Assembly (NCBI GenBank): GCA_035628915.1
Contig: DASPIW010000044.1
Coordinates: 1-64,000 of the forward strand
DNA length: 64,000 bases
From: JARBUG01 sp035628915
Lineage (GTDB): Bacteria; Bacillota; Sulfobacillia; Symbiobacteriales; Symbiobacteriaceae
Reading direction: 5' to 3'
The position numbers and the translations under genes are program-made. Below the pieces are notes generated by a model. It did not search any database, was not told the origin of the DNA, and saw only the letters and a list, made by a program, of their open reading frames with translations. Below are positions 40,091 to 49,223 of this stretch, in pieces; position 1 is the first letter of the stretch; the number at the start of each line of letters is the position of its first letter.

Positions 40091-42970
40091 TCACAGGGAG
40101 CGTTCGGGCGGCGCCGCCGCGCCCGCCCTGTGCCGGGCCTGCGCCGTCCGCCGCCATTGGCGCTTCAGCCGCCAGGTGAGCCATGCCGAACCAAACAGGG
40201 TGATGAGCAGGGCGGCCAGCAGCAGCTTGCCGCCGCTGCCCAGGCGGATGCTCCCCGTTGCCCACAGGAAAAGCAGCACTGCCCCGACCAGGGCCATCAG
40301 CAGTGCGAGGTGGGACCGGACCAGCCCCATCAGCCCGTGCCGGGGCATGAGGAGCAACCGGGCGATCCAGCGGAGCGGCACCAGCACTGCAAGGAGGAGC
40401 CGCTGCACCTTGCCCGCAAAGGCCGAGGTTGTGGTTTTGCCCAGCGCCCTGACCGTGTTGTCCAGCATGAGCAGGAGCTCGCCCGCGAGCCTGCCACCCG
40501 GCAGGGCGTCCAGTCCCTCCTCCCCGACCTTGTAGTGATTCGTCAGGTACTCTTTTAGCACATCCGAGGGCACCTGGTCGATGCTGAATGCGGGGCCGGC
40601 CGGGGCAGCCATGAGGGCCGCCGCCACTTCGCCCCGAGTGGCCAGCTGCCACGCCTGCACCAGCCGGTCCCGAAGCGGGAGCCCGGTCGCCCTCTCCTCC
40701 GGCTCCACGGGCTTGCCGAGAGTCATTGCCCGCAGCCGCTGCAGATCGATCAGGTTCGGATAGGCGCCGAGAATCTGGCGGCGCCGCTTCAGCAAGACAG
40801 CTTCGGCCCTGGCAGGCAGGGGCTCCTCCGCCCCGATCAGGCCAGACTCCCGGGCGATCATGCGAAAGAGCAGTTCGGCGGCGTCCAGCCGGCCCCACAG
40901 CATGTCGTTTTCGCGCCAGCGGGCATCGAGGAAGGCGGCGAAATGGCCCAGCGCTTCGCCCGTAAGCTTCTCAGCCGTCGTTTTGGTTACCCAGGTGCGG
41001 GCGGCGTCGGGCCGGAAGCCGTACAGGCCGATCTCTCCCCACAGACCCCGGCCCGAACCGAGCTCAATGGGGAACAGAATCCGGTCGAGCGCGGCAAAGT
41101 CGTGGAACGCCTCTTGCAGCAGACCGGCATCCAGCCGGCGGGCGCCGTCCCCGGGGCCGGTCAGCTCCAGGGCGATTTCCGCCTCAGCAAACGCCTGCTG
41201 GATCTCTTCGCCCGACGCCGCATGAACACCTTCGGCATAGCGGGCCAGGGCGAGCACCGCCCCATCGGCGGCAGCAGCTTTCTCCCCGGGCTCGCCTTGC
41301 GACGTCATGGCGGCAGCGAGCCGGACCATGGCCTGGTCGAGGTCGGCGGTCAGCTGCTGCCAGCGCTTGGGCTGGGCGCCCAGGCGCCCGGCGTGGGCCA
41401 TGACCCAGAGCGCGTTGTTCCAGTCCTCCAGGGCGCCCCAGAGCCGGCCCGTCAGGCGGGCGACCGCCGCAGCGCTCCGGGGCCGGGCGCCGGGCGCGCA
41501 ATGCTCGTGTACCCGAGCCAGCAGGTAGTGCAGGCGGCGCCCGTGGAATTCGGCGTCGTATTGCTCCAGGAAGTGCAGAACGCGGGGGAGTTCCGCATCG
41601 CCCCAGGGCTCGGGAATGGGCATCAGGCGCTCTGCCAGCAGGGCGACGGCCTCGTCCAGCACCGCTCTCTGCACCTGCAGGCCCTCCAGCGCCCGGCGCA
41701 GACCGTCGCGCACGACCTGGCGGAGCCGGTTAAGCCGCATCTGCAAATATGTACGGGTCTCAACCCCAACGGCCGGGGCCTGCTGAGCGGCAGCGGCAGC
41801 CGCCGCCTGGAGCAGCGCCGTCCCCGCCGCATCGGCGGCCGGCGCGAGGCCTCCGTCGAGCCCCTTCAGCAGTTCCATCAAATGGCGGCGCCTCTGATTC
41901 TCCAGCCCCAGCCGCTCCAGCTTGTCGAAAATGTCCTGCTGCATGGGCAGGGTGACCGCCGCCGCCAGCGTCTCGAGCATGCCGGGCTCCGTCTGGGCGG
42001 GCGCCCCCGCGGTGGACGGGTCCGGCTCCAGGAAGACCAGCACCCGCCGGACGGGCTGGTTGGCGCCCCGTTCGAAAATCGTGTCAAGCACCGGCTCAAA
42101 GGGGGCGTTCTCCAGTATGCCGCCGTCGCTGAACCAGATACCGTCCGCGCCGCCCGGCCCGACGTCGCCCAGCACGTCGACGCCGGCAGCCTGCGCATCG
42201 GCCGGGGTGATTCTTTCGGGCGGAAAGACGGCGGGAAAGGCCGACGTCGCCCGCCCGATCTTGGCCAGCAGCGTATCGATCTTTTCCCGCCGGACGGGAT
42301 CCAGCGTGTGGAAATCGTTGCAGTCATACCCGCGCAAGTCGCCGCCCTGCCGGGTCCGCTTCCGCAGGTGGAACAGGTACTTGTGCGACTGGCCCTGCAG
42401 CTTCTGGTGAAAGCGGTCCCAGCGCTGCCAGTGGTGGCCCCGCACATCCGTCGCCGTAATGAACAGGTCCAGCACCCGCACCAGGTCGCCCAGTTGAGGC
42501 CGCCCGGCACCGCCGATGGACCGCAGCATGCTCTGCAGTTCCGTGTAAAGATAATCGCCGCTCACCACCGACCTGGGGTCGGTGTCAAACCGGGCGAGCG
42601 GCTCCATATCCGCATGGTCGCGCCAGAGGGGATCGGTCAGGGCGCCCAGCTCCGGGGCGCCCGCCGCCAGCGCCTTGGCCAGCGTCAGCCCGTTGAGGCC
42701 GCCGGCGGAAGTGCCGGCGATGACATCAATCATGACATCGATATTCGCCTGCTCCAGGATGCCGGCGTAAGGGTTGGTCTCCACTTCCCGGGCAGCCCAC
42801 TGCTGCAGAACGAGCGAGCGGTTTCCCGGCCGGCTCAGCACCTTGCGGGCCTGGGCGGCACGCACCACGGCCAGCAGCTCCTGGGTCATGCCGCTCATGT
42901 ACACGGCCAGCGAAGCGCCGCCATAAAGCACCAGCCCGAGCCGCAGCTGGAACGCGCTTTCCTGCGCCAT
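40091..42970 (-). CDS. Large patatin-like phospholipase with C-terminal membrane anchor
   Basis: A 959-residue protein. The patatin core fills the first ~310 residues: GG (17-18) oxyanion hole, Ser88 in GTSAGG and Asp282 in SDGGILENAPF, the Ser-Asp dyad. The middle (about 310-850) matches the DUF3376-type helical extension of large bacterial patatin-related proteins. Two or three hydrophobic segments near the C-terminus (LLLAVLVPLRWIARLLL, LALLMALVGAVLLFLWATG, LLLAALLITLFGSAWL) anchor it. It probably hydrolyses phospholipids at the membrane. The start at 42970 follows GGAGG; an ATG 84 bases upstream is less likely. Confidence 0.85.
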   Translation of the reverse strand: MAQESAFQLRLGLVLYGGASLAVYMSGMTQELLAVVRAAQARKVLSRPGNRSLVLQQWAAREVETNPYAGILEQANIDVMIDVIAGTSAGGLNGLTLAKALAAGAPELGALTDPLWRDHADMEPLARFDTDPRSVVSGDYLYTELQSMLRSIGGAGRPQLGDLVRVLDLFITATDVRGHHWQRWDRFHQKLQGQSHKYLFHLRKRTRQGGDLRGYDCNDFHTLDPVRREKIDTLLAKIGRATSAFPAVFPPERITPADAQAAGVDVLGDVGPGGADGIWFSDGGILENAPFEPVLDTIFERGANQPVRRVLVFLEPDPSTAGAPAQTEPGMLETLAAAVTLPMQQDIFDKLERLGLENQRRRHLMELLKGLDGGLAPAADAAGTALLQAAAAAAAQQAPAVGVETRTYLQMRLNRLRQVVRDGLRRALEGLQVQRAVLDEAVALLAERLMPIPEPWGDAELPRVLHFLEQYDAEFHGRRLHYLLARVHEHCAPGARPRSAAAVARLTGRLWGALEDWNNALWVMAHAGRLGAQPKRWQQLTADLDQAMVRLAAAMTSQGEPGEKAAAADGAVLALARYAEGVHAASGEEIQQAFAEAEIALELTGPGDGARRLDAGLLQEAFHDFAALDRILFPIELGSGRGLWGEIGLYGFRPDAARTWVTKTTAEKLTGEALGHFAAFLDARWRENDMLWGRLDAAELLFRMIARESGLIGAEEPLPARAEAVLLKRRRQILGAYPNLIDLQRLRAMTLGKPVEPEERATGLPLRDRLVQAWQLATRGEVAAALMAAPAGPAFSIDQVPSDVLKEYLTNHYKVGEEGLDALPGGRLAGELLLMLDNTVRALGKTTTSAFAGKVQRLLLAVLVPLRWIARLLLMPRHGLMGLVRSHLALLMALVGAVLLFLWATGSIRLGSGGKLLLAALLITLFGSAWLTWRLKRQWRRTAQARHRAGAAAPPERSL

Positions 42971-43086
42971 CGCCCCATCGACCTCCTCCGTCCCGGAGTC
43001 ATCCCGATAAGTTCGATGGTATAGGCTTGAATCCTTTCGGATAGATGGAACCACTCCCGGATTTCTGACTTGCGAATATCGTATGT

Positions 43087-44637
43087 CTACGGCAGGAGCC
43101 GCCAGTACCGGCCCGCCCCGTCCGTCACGAGCGCCCCACCATCAGCGGCCGACACGGCCTGCACCGACGTGGAGACCTCGCGGGGAAGTACCAGCCGGGT
43201 AAACTCGCCGGTGGCGAGGCTCATGGCATAGAGGCCCCCGCTGCGTTCAGCAAGACCGGGGGCGGTCACCCGGGTGTCGATCCAGAGGAACGGACCGGAC
43301 CGGCCCGTCACCTGCACCCTGACGTCGCTGCCGACCCCGCCGAAGTACTTACCCAGCAGGGCGATGCGGTGGGTGACCCGGCCGAGCTCCATGTGCACGG
43401 CTTCCATTTTGGCCCCCCCGCCCGGGGCGCCTTTGAGCAGCAGCCAGAGCGATCCGTCATCCGCCAGCACGGAGTAGTCCACCTGCTGGTCGGGCTGCAT
43501 CTCCAGCGGATACGCGACCGTCTCCAGGTCGGCGGTCACCCGGTAGACCCGGCTGCCGCCCACGCCCCAAAAGTGGCCGCTCCAGTCGATGGAACCCGAC
43601 CTGAGCCGGTCGGTCACCCCTGCAACCACAGCGGCCGAAGCGTCGGCGCCCGCCACCAGCAAGCCGGCGGTGCCGTCGCTGAACCAGAGCCGCCCGTTGT
43701 CGTCCACCGCCAGCAGTTCCGGCGTCCGCCCTTCATAGCGGGCCACTTCGGTCAACTGGCCCTTGTGAAGGCGGGCGACCACGCCGGCAGAGCCGGCCCT
43801 GTACAGCACCCAAAGGGCCCGCCCCGGCGCCGGCCGCAGGGCCAGTTCAGAGACCTCCTCGGCGAAGGCATAGTCCTGGTCAGCCGTGCCGTTGGTGATC
43901 GTGATCCGTTCGGCTGCGTTCTCGTGCCACGACCAGGTCGGCTCGCCTTCGGCGGGATGGCGCACGGCGGTGGGGTTACCGGGACCGGCTTCGGACGTAA
44001 GGCCAACCGTCACCTTGTTCAAAATGCGCTGGACCATAACCAGCGCTTCCGCCCGGGTGGCGCTGCGCTCCAGGCCCAGGCTGCCGTCCTCGTAGCCGGT
44101 CACAATGCCGGCGCCCACGGCGAGCGCTGCATACTCCTGCAGCCAATCGGGGTATTGGCGCCAATCCGGCGTGTTCAAGGCCGGATCAGGCCGACCCAGC
44201 AGCGCCTCCTTGCCCAGCGCCCGCACGGCCGCCATGACGATCTCCCGGCGCGTAATTTTGGTGTCGGGCGCCAGCGCGTTGTCGTAATCGGGCGGAAAGA
44301 GTAGCCCGCTGCTGACCGCCGCCGGGATGTGCCCCTGCGCAAAGGACCAGTGCACGGGCGCCCGGTTCTCTTCCTGAAAGTCCGTGGCGCCGCTGCCCGG
44401 TTCCAGCCGCATGGCAGAGCCCAGGAGCTTGAAGAACTCCGCCCGGGTGATGGGCGCGTCGGGACGAAACGTCCCGTCGGGATATCCGGCGACATATCCT
44501 GCGGAGATGCCGGCTTCGACCTGTGTGCGGGCCCAGTGACCCTGCATGTCGGTCAGCGCCGCCCCTGCCGCGGGCGCGGGCCACGCGGCTGCCAGCATGA
44601 ACAATGCCGCAAGAAACGAAGTGATGATCCGACGCAT
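43087..44637 (-). CDS. S-layer homology domain protein
   Basis: A 516-residue secreted protein. After a signal peptide (cleavage near AGAALT, about 27) come three SLH domains (about 28-75, 88-145, 160-205), seen as repeats like GHWARTQVEAGISAGYVAGY, PDGTFRPDAPITRAEFFKLL and WLQEYAALAVGAGIVTGY with the conserved Tyr, Gly and Arg. These anchor proteins to pyruvylated wall polymer. The remaining 300 residues form repeated beta blades (LLAVDDNGRLWFSDG, SVLADDGSLWLLLKG) resembling a propeller. It is likely a surface protein. Confidence 0.87.
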   Translation of the reverse strand: MRRIITSFLAALFMLAAAWPAPAAGAALTDMQGHWARTQVEAGISAGYVAGYPDGTFRPDAPITRAEFFKLLGSAMRLEPGSGATDFQEENRAPVHWSFAQGHIPAAVSSGLLFPPDYDNALAPDTKITRREIVMAAVRALGKEALLGRPDPALNTPDWRQYPDWLQEYAALAVGAGIVTGYEDGSLGLERSATRAEALVMVQRILNKVTVGLTSEAGPGNPTAVRHPAEGEPTWSWHENAAERITITNGTADQDYAFAEEVSELALRPAPGRALWVLYRAGSAGVVARLHKGQLTEVARYEGRTPELLAVDDNGRLWFSDGTAGLLVAGADASAAVVAGVTDRLRSGSIDWSGHFWGVGGSRVYRVTADLETVAYPLEMQPDQQVDYSVLADDGSLWLLLKGAPGGGAKMEAVHMELGRVTHRIALLGKYFGGVGSDVRVQVTGRSGPFLWIDTRVTAPGLAERSGGLYAMSLATGEFTRLVLPREVSTSVQAVSAADGGALVTDGAGRYWRLLP

Positions 44638-44755
44638 TGCCCGACCTCCCCCGTAACAAGAAGTGATACCAGTAGTTAACCATAATAGTTACGCCGAGCG
44701 AAAGGAGAACCCGCTCGCCAATTGCTGGGATGCCAACCCAGCCACCATTTGACAA

Positions 44756-44789
44756 TCGGCCCACCGGCGCCGCAGCACCGGTGGGCCGA
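44756..44789 (-). terminator. Terminator of the coat-protein genes
   Basis: CGGCCCACCGG / CCGGTGGGCCG arms on the minus strand, directly after the CotF-like stop; the tail is ATTGTC, a weak U-tract. Confidence 0.6.
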
Positions 44790-44792
44790 ACG

Positions 44793-45089
44793 TTATTGCA
44801 GCACAGGTTTGGCCTGCTGCACAGCCTGCTTCACCAGATCGGCAGGCTCAGATTGCGCCTTGTACCAGCCTTTTTGCACGACCATCTTTGCGAGCCGCTC
44901 CTGCCCCGTCAGCGCTTCTGACAGGTGGGTGGAGAGCAGGTGCCGCAGTTCCGGCGTAGTCGATTCGCAAACGGCGCCGCAGTACGCTACTGCCTTGAAC
45001 TTGGCATCGCTGAGCATTCCCTGGGCAATCACGCTGTCGTCCGGCTTGAGGCCGGTGGCTTCCCCGACGGCGCTGAGTACCGTGGCCAT
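44793..45089 (-). CDS. cotF: Spore coat protein, CotF family
   Basis: A 98-residue helical protein of the Coat F family (PF07875): paired helices with a Cys pair (YCGAVCESTTPELRHLL), then LTGQERLAKMVVQKGWY and a short tail. CotF-like proteins form part of the spore coat or are carried in dormant cells. ATG 45089 follows AGGAGG. It is 16 bases downstream of a second small coat-like gene, so both likely form a sporulation operon. Confidence 0.8.
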   Translation of the reverse strand: MATVLSAVGEATGLKPDDSVIAQGMLSDAKFKAVAYCGAVCESTTPELRHLLSTHLSEALTGQERLAKMVVQKGWYKAQSEPADLVKQAVQQAKPVLQ

Positions 45090-45105
45090 GTGGCATTCCC
45101 TCCTC

Positions 45106-45303
45106 CTAGGCTAGTTGATTGGCTTCGCAGAATTTGACCAGCGCCTTGATATGGGCGGTATCCGTCTGAATGCAGTTGGTGATCTCTGCCCGCAGGTCCT
45201 CGTCGGCGACCATGGGCAGTATGGCCTGCATTTTCTTGACGCCAACCGCTTCGTTGCGCAGCAGCTCGTTAATGGCCAGCATTTCGTGCGCTGTGACTTT
45301 CAC
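45106..45303 (-). CDS. Small CotF-associated helical protein
   Basis: A 65-residue protein with two helices (HEMLAINELLRNEAVGVKKM and LRAEITNCIQTDTAHIKALV), resembling half of a ferritin-like or CotF-type bundle. GTG 45303 follows GGAGGGG at a normal distance. It precedes the CotF gene by 16 bases. A dimer with CotF would rebuild a four-helix bundle; this is an inference. Likely expressed during sporulation, though no sigma-K or sigma-E promoter was identified. Confidence 0.65.
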   Translation of the reverse strand: MKVTAHEMLAINELLRNEAVGVKKMQAILPMVADEDLRAEITNCIQTDTAHIKALVKFCEANQLA

Positions 45304-45359
45304 CGGCGCCCCTCCTTGTTGATCCCTTGGATCGATTGGAGCCAGCATTAGTATGGCAA

Positions 45360-45393
45360 GAGGACGGCTCGGTCTGAGCCGTCCTCATTTTGT
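45360..45393. terminator. Hairpin between kimA and the coat genes
   Basis: GAGGACGGCTC / GAGCCGTCCTC arms around GGTCT are followed by ATTTTGT on the plus strand. The minus-strand kimA transcript lacks a U-tract after the hairpin, so direction is unclear. Confidence 0.45.
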
Positions 45394-45402
45394 CAATGCG
45401 AG

Positions 45403-47229
45403 TTAATGGTGGAGATGATATGGCACGCTGACCACGACGGTGTGCGGCCGGAAGTGCAGGGCTGCACGGAGCAGCCAGGCCGACTGGTTATGCAGCAGAT
45501 GGTGCCACCAGCGGCGGGCCACGAACTCGGGGATGATGATGGTGACCACATCCAGCCGGGAGCGGCGTTCAATCTTATCGACATACTTGATCAACGGATT
45601 GACGATGGATCGGTAGGGAGACTGGACAACGGTCAGCTTGACGCCCGGGTTCCACTGGTTCCACTTGAGCTGGAGCTTCTCCGTCGCGGCGGGGTCAGTG
45701 CCTACGTGCACCGCCCGGACGTCATCGGACAGCGTCTTGGCGTAGGAGATAGCGTATGCCACGGCCCGGTTGACGCCCGCGACGGGCACGATGATAGTGT
45801 GTTTCACTTCATCAACGGCCTCGGTCAGCGGCATACGCAAATCGTCGGCGACGGCGAGGTAATGGGCATGGATGGCCCGGAAGCCCAGGACAATCAGGGG
45901 GATGAGCACCAGAATGATCCAGGCGCCTTCGGCGAACTTCGTCCATGCGATCACCACCAGCACCACACCGGTGATCAGGGTGCCCAACCCGTTTACGGTG
46001 GCATGGGCGAGCCACTGCCGGTCACGTCTGCGCTCTCTGAACCAGTGGAGCACCATGCCGGACTGCGAGAGCGTAAACGAGAGGAAGACGCCGATGGCAT
46101 AGAGCGGCAGCAGCGCATGCGTGTTGCCGCGGTAGTGGACGATGAGGGCGCCCGAGAGCACGCCCAGCAGCACAATGCCGTTTGAGAAGACCAGGCGGTC
46201 GCCGCGCATGGTCAACTGCCGGGGCAGGAAGCCATCGCGGGCGATCAGCGACGCCAGCCGGGGAAAGTCAGCGTACGATGTGTTCGCCGCCAGGAAGAGA
46301 ATGAGCGCTGTGGCCGCCTGAATGAGATAGTAGAACCAACCCTGGCCAACGATGGCGCGCGCCATCTGCGAAAGGACCGTCTCGCCGCCGTGGACGGGGT
46401 GAATGTCGAGGTGGTTGGCCAGGTAGGTGATGCCCAGGAACATGCTCATGAGGATGCCGGCCATCCAGGTCAGGGTCTTGGCCGCGTTCTTGGAGACGGG
46501 TTCCCGGAACGCCTGCACCCCATTAGAGATCGCCTCCACGCCGGTCAGGGCGGTGCAGCCCGCTGCAAAGGCCCGCAGGAGCAGGAACAGGGTGAGCGGG
46601 TGCTGCGCTTCGGCCGCCTCTGTTACGGAGACGGGCGGCAGCCCCGTGAACAGCAGACGGGTGAGGCCGACGGCCAACAGGGCGAAGATGCTGAAGACGA
46701 AGACGAAGGTCGGAACGGCAAAGATGCTCCCGGATTCACGCACACCCCGCAGGTTGGCCACGGTGATCAGGAGGATGGCGCCCAGGGCCATATCCACTTT
46801 GTACGGGGTCAGCTGCGGGAATGCCGAGGTGATGGCCGCAGCACCGGCAGCGATGGAGACAGACACGGTCAGGACGTAGTCGGTCAGGAGCGCGGCGCCC
46901 GCAATCAGGCCGGGGTATCTGCCCAGGTTATCTTTGGCGACGACGTAGGAGCCACCGCCGCTGGGGTAGGCAAAAATGGTCTGCCGGTAGGACATCGCCA
47001 CAATGGCCAGCAGGCAGGCGATGGCGGCGCCGATGGACATCGAGACGTTCAGGGCTGCCGTTCCGGCCAGCAGCAGGGCAAAGAGGATCTCTTCGGTGGC
47101 ATAGGCGACGGACGAGAGCGCGTCGGACGAGAAGACCGCCAGCGCCTTGGCGTTGGTCAGGCGCTCGTGGGCCAGCTGGTCGGTGGAAAGGGGGGTGCCG
47201 ATCAGGAACCGCTTCATTTCCGCAAGCAT
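45403..47229 (-). CDS. kimA: KimA-type potassium importer (APC family)
   Basis: The 608-residue protein matches Bacillus KimA (607 residues) throughout: KRFLIGTPLSTDQLAHERLT at the start, LSSDALSSVAYATEEILFAL in the first helix, PSGGGSYVVAKDNLG, LTGVEAISNGVQAF, and a C-terminal cytoplasmic domain (IIVPVAGVNRAVAYAISYAK to the end PYHLHH). KimA is a high-affinity proton-coupled K+ importer whose activity and synthesis are lowered by c-di-AMP. ATG 47229 follows AGGAGG. The leader carries a c-di-AMP riboswitch, so regulation is the same as in Bacillus. Confidence 0.92.
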   Translation of the reverse strand: MLAEMKRFLIGTPLSTDQLAHERLTNAKALAVFSSDALSSVAYATEEILFALLLAGTAALNVSMSIGAAIACLLAIVAMSYRQTIFAYPSGGGSYVVAKDNLGRYPGLIAGAALLTDYVLTVSVSIAAGAAAITSAFPQLTPYKVDMALGAILLITVANLRGVRESGSIFAVPTFVFVFSIFALLAVGLTRLLFTGLPPVSVTEAAEAQHPLTLFLLLRAFAAGCTALTGVEAISNGVQAFREPVSKNAAKTLTWMAGILMSMFLGITYLANHLDIHPVHGGETVLSQMARAIVGQGWFYYLIQAATALILFLAANTSYADFPRLASLIARDGFLPRQLTMRGDRLVFSNGIVLLGVLSGALIVHYRGNTHALLPLYAIGVFLSFTLSQSGMVLHWFRERRRDRQWLAHATVNGLGTLITGVVLVVIAWTKFAEGAWIILVLIPLIVLGFRAIHAHYLAVADDLRMPLTEAVDEVKHTIIVPVAGVNRAVAYAISYAKTLSDDVRAVHVGTDPAATEKLQLKWNQWNPGVKLTVVQSPYRSIVNPLIKYVDKIERRSRLDVVTIIIPEFVARRWWHHLLHNQSAWLLRAALHFRPHTVVVSVPYHLHH

Positions 47230-47257
47230 GATCGAGACGTTCCTCCTAAAAAAGGCA

Positions 47258-47442
47258 ACAGAAAAGCCCCCGGGTCCCGGGGGCGCGCAGTCAAAGGTGA
47301 CCGCATTCGTCCACGATGGCCCTTCAGACGCCTGCGAGGTTAGCTGTCGGGTTAGGGGCTGAAGTCCCCCGCCCGGCTGTTGCCGGGCTGCACCCCAAGT
47401 TGGCTGGTTCCCCCGCTCCATAGGGATTCGGCGCTTTTCTAT
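47258..47442 (-). promoter_or_regulatory. c-di-AMP (ydaO-type) riboswitch with terminator
   Basis: On the minus strand the kimA leader carries the conserved blocks of this class: GCGCCGAATCCC, GGGGGAACCAGCCAACTTGG, GGTGCAGCC, ACTTCAGCCCC, and CCGACAGCTAACCTCGCAGG followed by CGTC (aptamer about 47442-47320). An expression platform follows: GCCCCCGGGACCCGGGGGC hairpin and TTTTCTGTTGCCTTTTTT (47285-47250). High c-di-AMP should favour termination and shut off K+ uptake. It was identified by consensus blocks only, without a covariance search. Confidence 0.9.
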
Positions 47443-47594
47443 CCGCCAAGATTGGTAACATGTGCTCCATCATACTGCGGCGGTGGTTCACCGTAAAGCA
47501 GAGCGGCGGCCATCCCAGTGCAATAGGAGGCCGCCGCAGGCTATGTTTACAAGTTTTGTCTGTCGGGCACAGCCGCTCGCGGCGGCGCTCGCAC

Positions 47595-48449
47595 TTACGC
47601 ACCCGGACGCGTCGACCGTGTCAGCAGGCTGTATTGCCGGAAATGCCCGAACACCTGGTCCGTATCCAGGACGACGACGAAGGCGGAACGGTCGACCGCC
47701 AGCGCAATCTCCTTGACCTGCGCCAACTCCAGCCGGGTGACGACACAGAAGATCATGTGCCGGGTCTCCTGGCTGTAGGCGCCGGTCGCCTCCAGCATGG
47801 TGGCGCCCCGCCCCATGTCGGCGTTGATCCGCTTGGCCACTTCGTCCGCATGGGCGGAGACGATCATGACAGTCTTCTTTACGGTGCCGGACGTGATCAC
47901 ATCGACCATCTTGCCGGACACGAACATGGCGATCAGCGTGTAGAGCACGGTCTTCAGGTCGCCCTGCAGGGCGGCCAGGCCGAGAATGACGGCGTTGAAG
48001 GCCAGCATGACGTCGCCCATGGGAATGGAGAGGCGCCGGTTGAAGGCGACCGCGGCCACGTCCAGCCCGCCGCAGGAGCCGCCGGCCCGCATGGCAACGC
48101 CTACGCCCACGCCGACCACGAGCCCGCCGAAAATGGCGTTGAGCATCGCGTCATCCGGGATGGCGGCACGCACCGGTACCACGGTGATGATCAGTGTCAT
48201 CGCACCGATGCCCACCAGCGTCAGAATCAGGAACTTGCGGCCCAGGTCGCGCCACGCCCACCAGAGAATCGGAATGTTGTAGATCAGGACCTGCAGGCCG
48301 ACGGGCAAATGGAAGACCTGGCCCACCAGCAGCGCCACACCGGTTACGCCCCCGCTGACGAGGCTGTGCGGAATGAAGAAGTAGTTGAAACCCACCGCCA
48401 CCAGTGCGCTGCCGATCACGACCAGGATCGCTTGCGCGGCATACTTCAT
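47595..48449 (-). CDS. yitT: YitT family membrane protein
   Basis: A 284-residue protein with the YitT plan: five hydrophobic helices (DUF161; ALVAVGFNYFFIPHSLVSGG and RAGGSCGGLDVAA are typical) and a C-terminal cytoplasmic DUF2179 domain (KKTVMIVSAHADEVAKRI to GHFRQYSLL). Function is unsettled; links to spore resistance and methionine or serine transport have been suggested for relatives. Start ATG 48449 follows GGGAGAC. It is a separate unit from the SDR gene, whose stop lies 28 bases upstream. Confidence 0.85.
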   Translation of the reverse strand: MKYAAQAILVVIGSALVAVGFNYFFIPHSLVSGGVTGVALLVGQVFHLPVGLQVLIYNIPILWWAWRDLGRKFLILTLVGIGAMTLIITVVPVRAAIPDDAMLNAIFGGLVVGVGVGVAMRAGGSCGGLDVAAVAFNRRLSIPMGDVMLAFNAVILGLAALQGDLKTVLYTLIAMFVSGKMVDVITSGTVKKTVMIVSAHADEVAKRINADMGRGATMLEATGAYSQETRHMIFCVVTRLELAQVKEIALAVDRSAFVVVLDTDQVFGHFRQYSLLTRSTRPGA

Positions 48450-48476
48450 GGCTTTACGTCTCCCACATGTCGATTA

Positions 48477-49223
48477 TTACTGCGTCACCACTCCGCCGTT
48501 TGGACTGAACACCTGCCCCGTAATAAACCCGCTGCCCGGCCCGGCCAGGAAGCGGACGACCTCCGCCACCTCCTCCGGGGTGCCGAGGCGCCCGACGGGC
48601 GTCTGCGCCACCCATGCCTGCTCGGCCTCGCCGCTGAGGTCGGCGTTCATGTCGGTGGCGATCCACCCCGGCGCCACGGCGTTAACGGTGATCCCCCACG
48701 GGCCGGCTTCCCGGGCCAGGGCCCGGGTGAAACCGATCTGCCCGGCTTTGGCCGTGCTGTAGGCCACTTCATTGGACGCTCCGGTGATTCCCCAGATGCT
48801 GCTGATGTTGATGATGCGCCCATAGCTCCGGCCGATCATGTGGGGCAGAGCGGCCCGGCTCAGGGCATACATGCCCGTCAGATGGACTGCCAGCATCCGC
48901 TCCCACTCCGCCGGCTCCGTCTCCATGAGGAGCTTGTCCAGGGCGTGACCGGCGTTGTTGACCAGAATGTCCAGCCTGCCGAAGCGTTCGACGACGGCGT
49001 CGACCATGGTCCGGCACTCGGCCACGCTGCCCACGTCGGCCTGATAGGCCAGCGCCTGGCCGCCGACGCCTTCGATGGCCCGGACGAGCTGTTCGGCGGC
49101 TGCCGCCTGCTCCCGGTAGTTCACGACCACGGCGGCGCCGCCGGCAGCGAGGGCGCGGGCGACGGCCCGCCCGATGCCGCGGGAGGCGCCCGTGACCAGC
49201 GCGACCTGCTCTTTCAGCTGCAC
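48477..49223 (-). CDS. Short-chain dehydrogenase/reductase (FabG-like)
   Basis: A 248-residue classical SDR. TGASRGIG (11-18) binds the NADP cofactor, NNAG (89-92) is the structural motif, Ser141/142, Tyr155 and Lys159 (YSTAK) form the catalytic set. The overall similarity is to 3-oxoacyl-ACP reductase FabG, but many such SDRs act on other ketones or alcohols. GTG 49223 overlaps the HAD gene stop by 10 bases, so the two are co-expressed. No fab genes are adjacent. Confidence 0.88.
   Translation of the reverse strand: MQLKEQVALVTGASRGIGRAVARALAAGGAAVVVNYREQAAAAEQLVRAIEGVGGQALAYQADVGSVAECRTMVDAVVERFGRLDILVNNAGHALDKLLMETEPAEWERMLAVHLTGMYALSRAALPHMIGRSYGRIINISSIWGITGASNEVAYSTAKAGQIGFTRALAREAGPWGITVNAVAPGWIATDMNADLSGEAEQAWVAQTPVGRLGTPEEVAEVVRFLAGPGSGFITGQVFSPNGGVVTQ

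Noticed and set aside
40943..43024. A 693-residue plus-strand frame opposite the patatin gene
   Set aside because: Antisense shadow of a motif-complete phospholipase; no ribosome binding site or domain.
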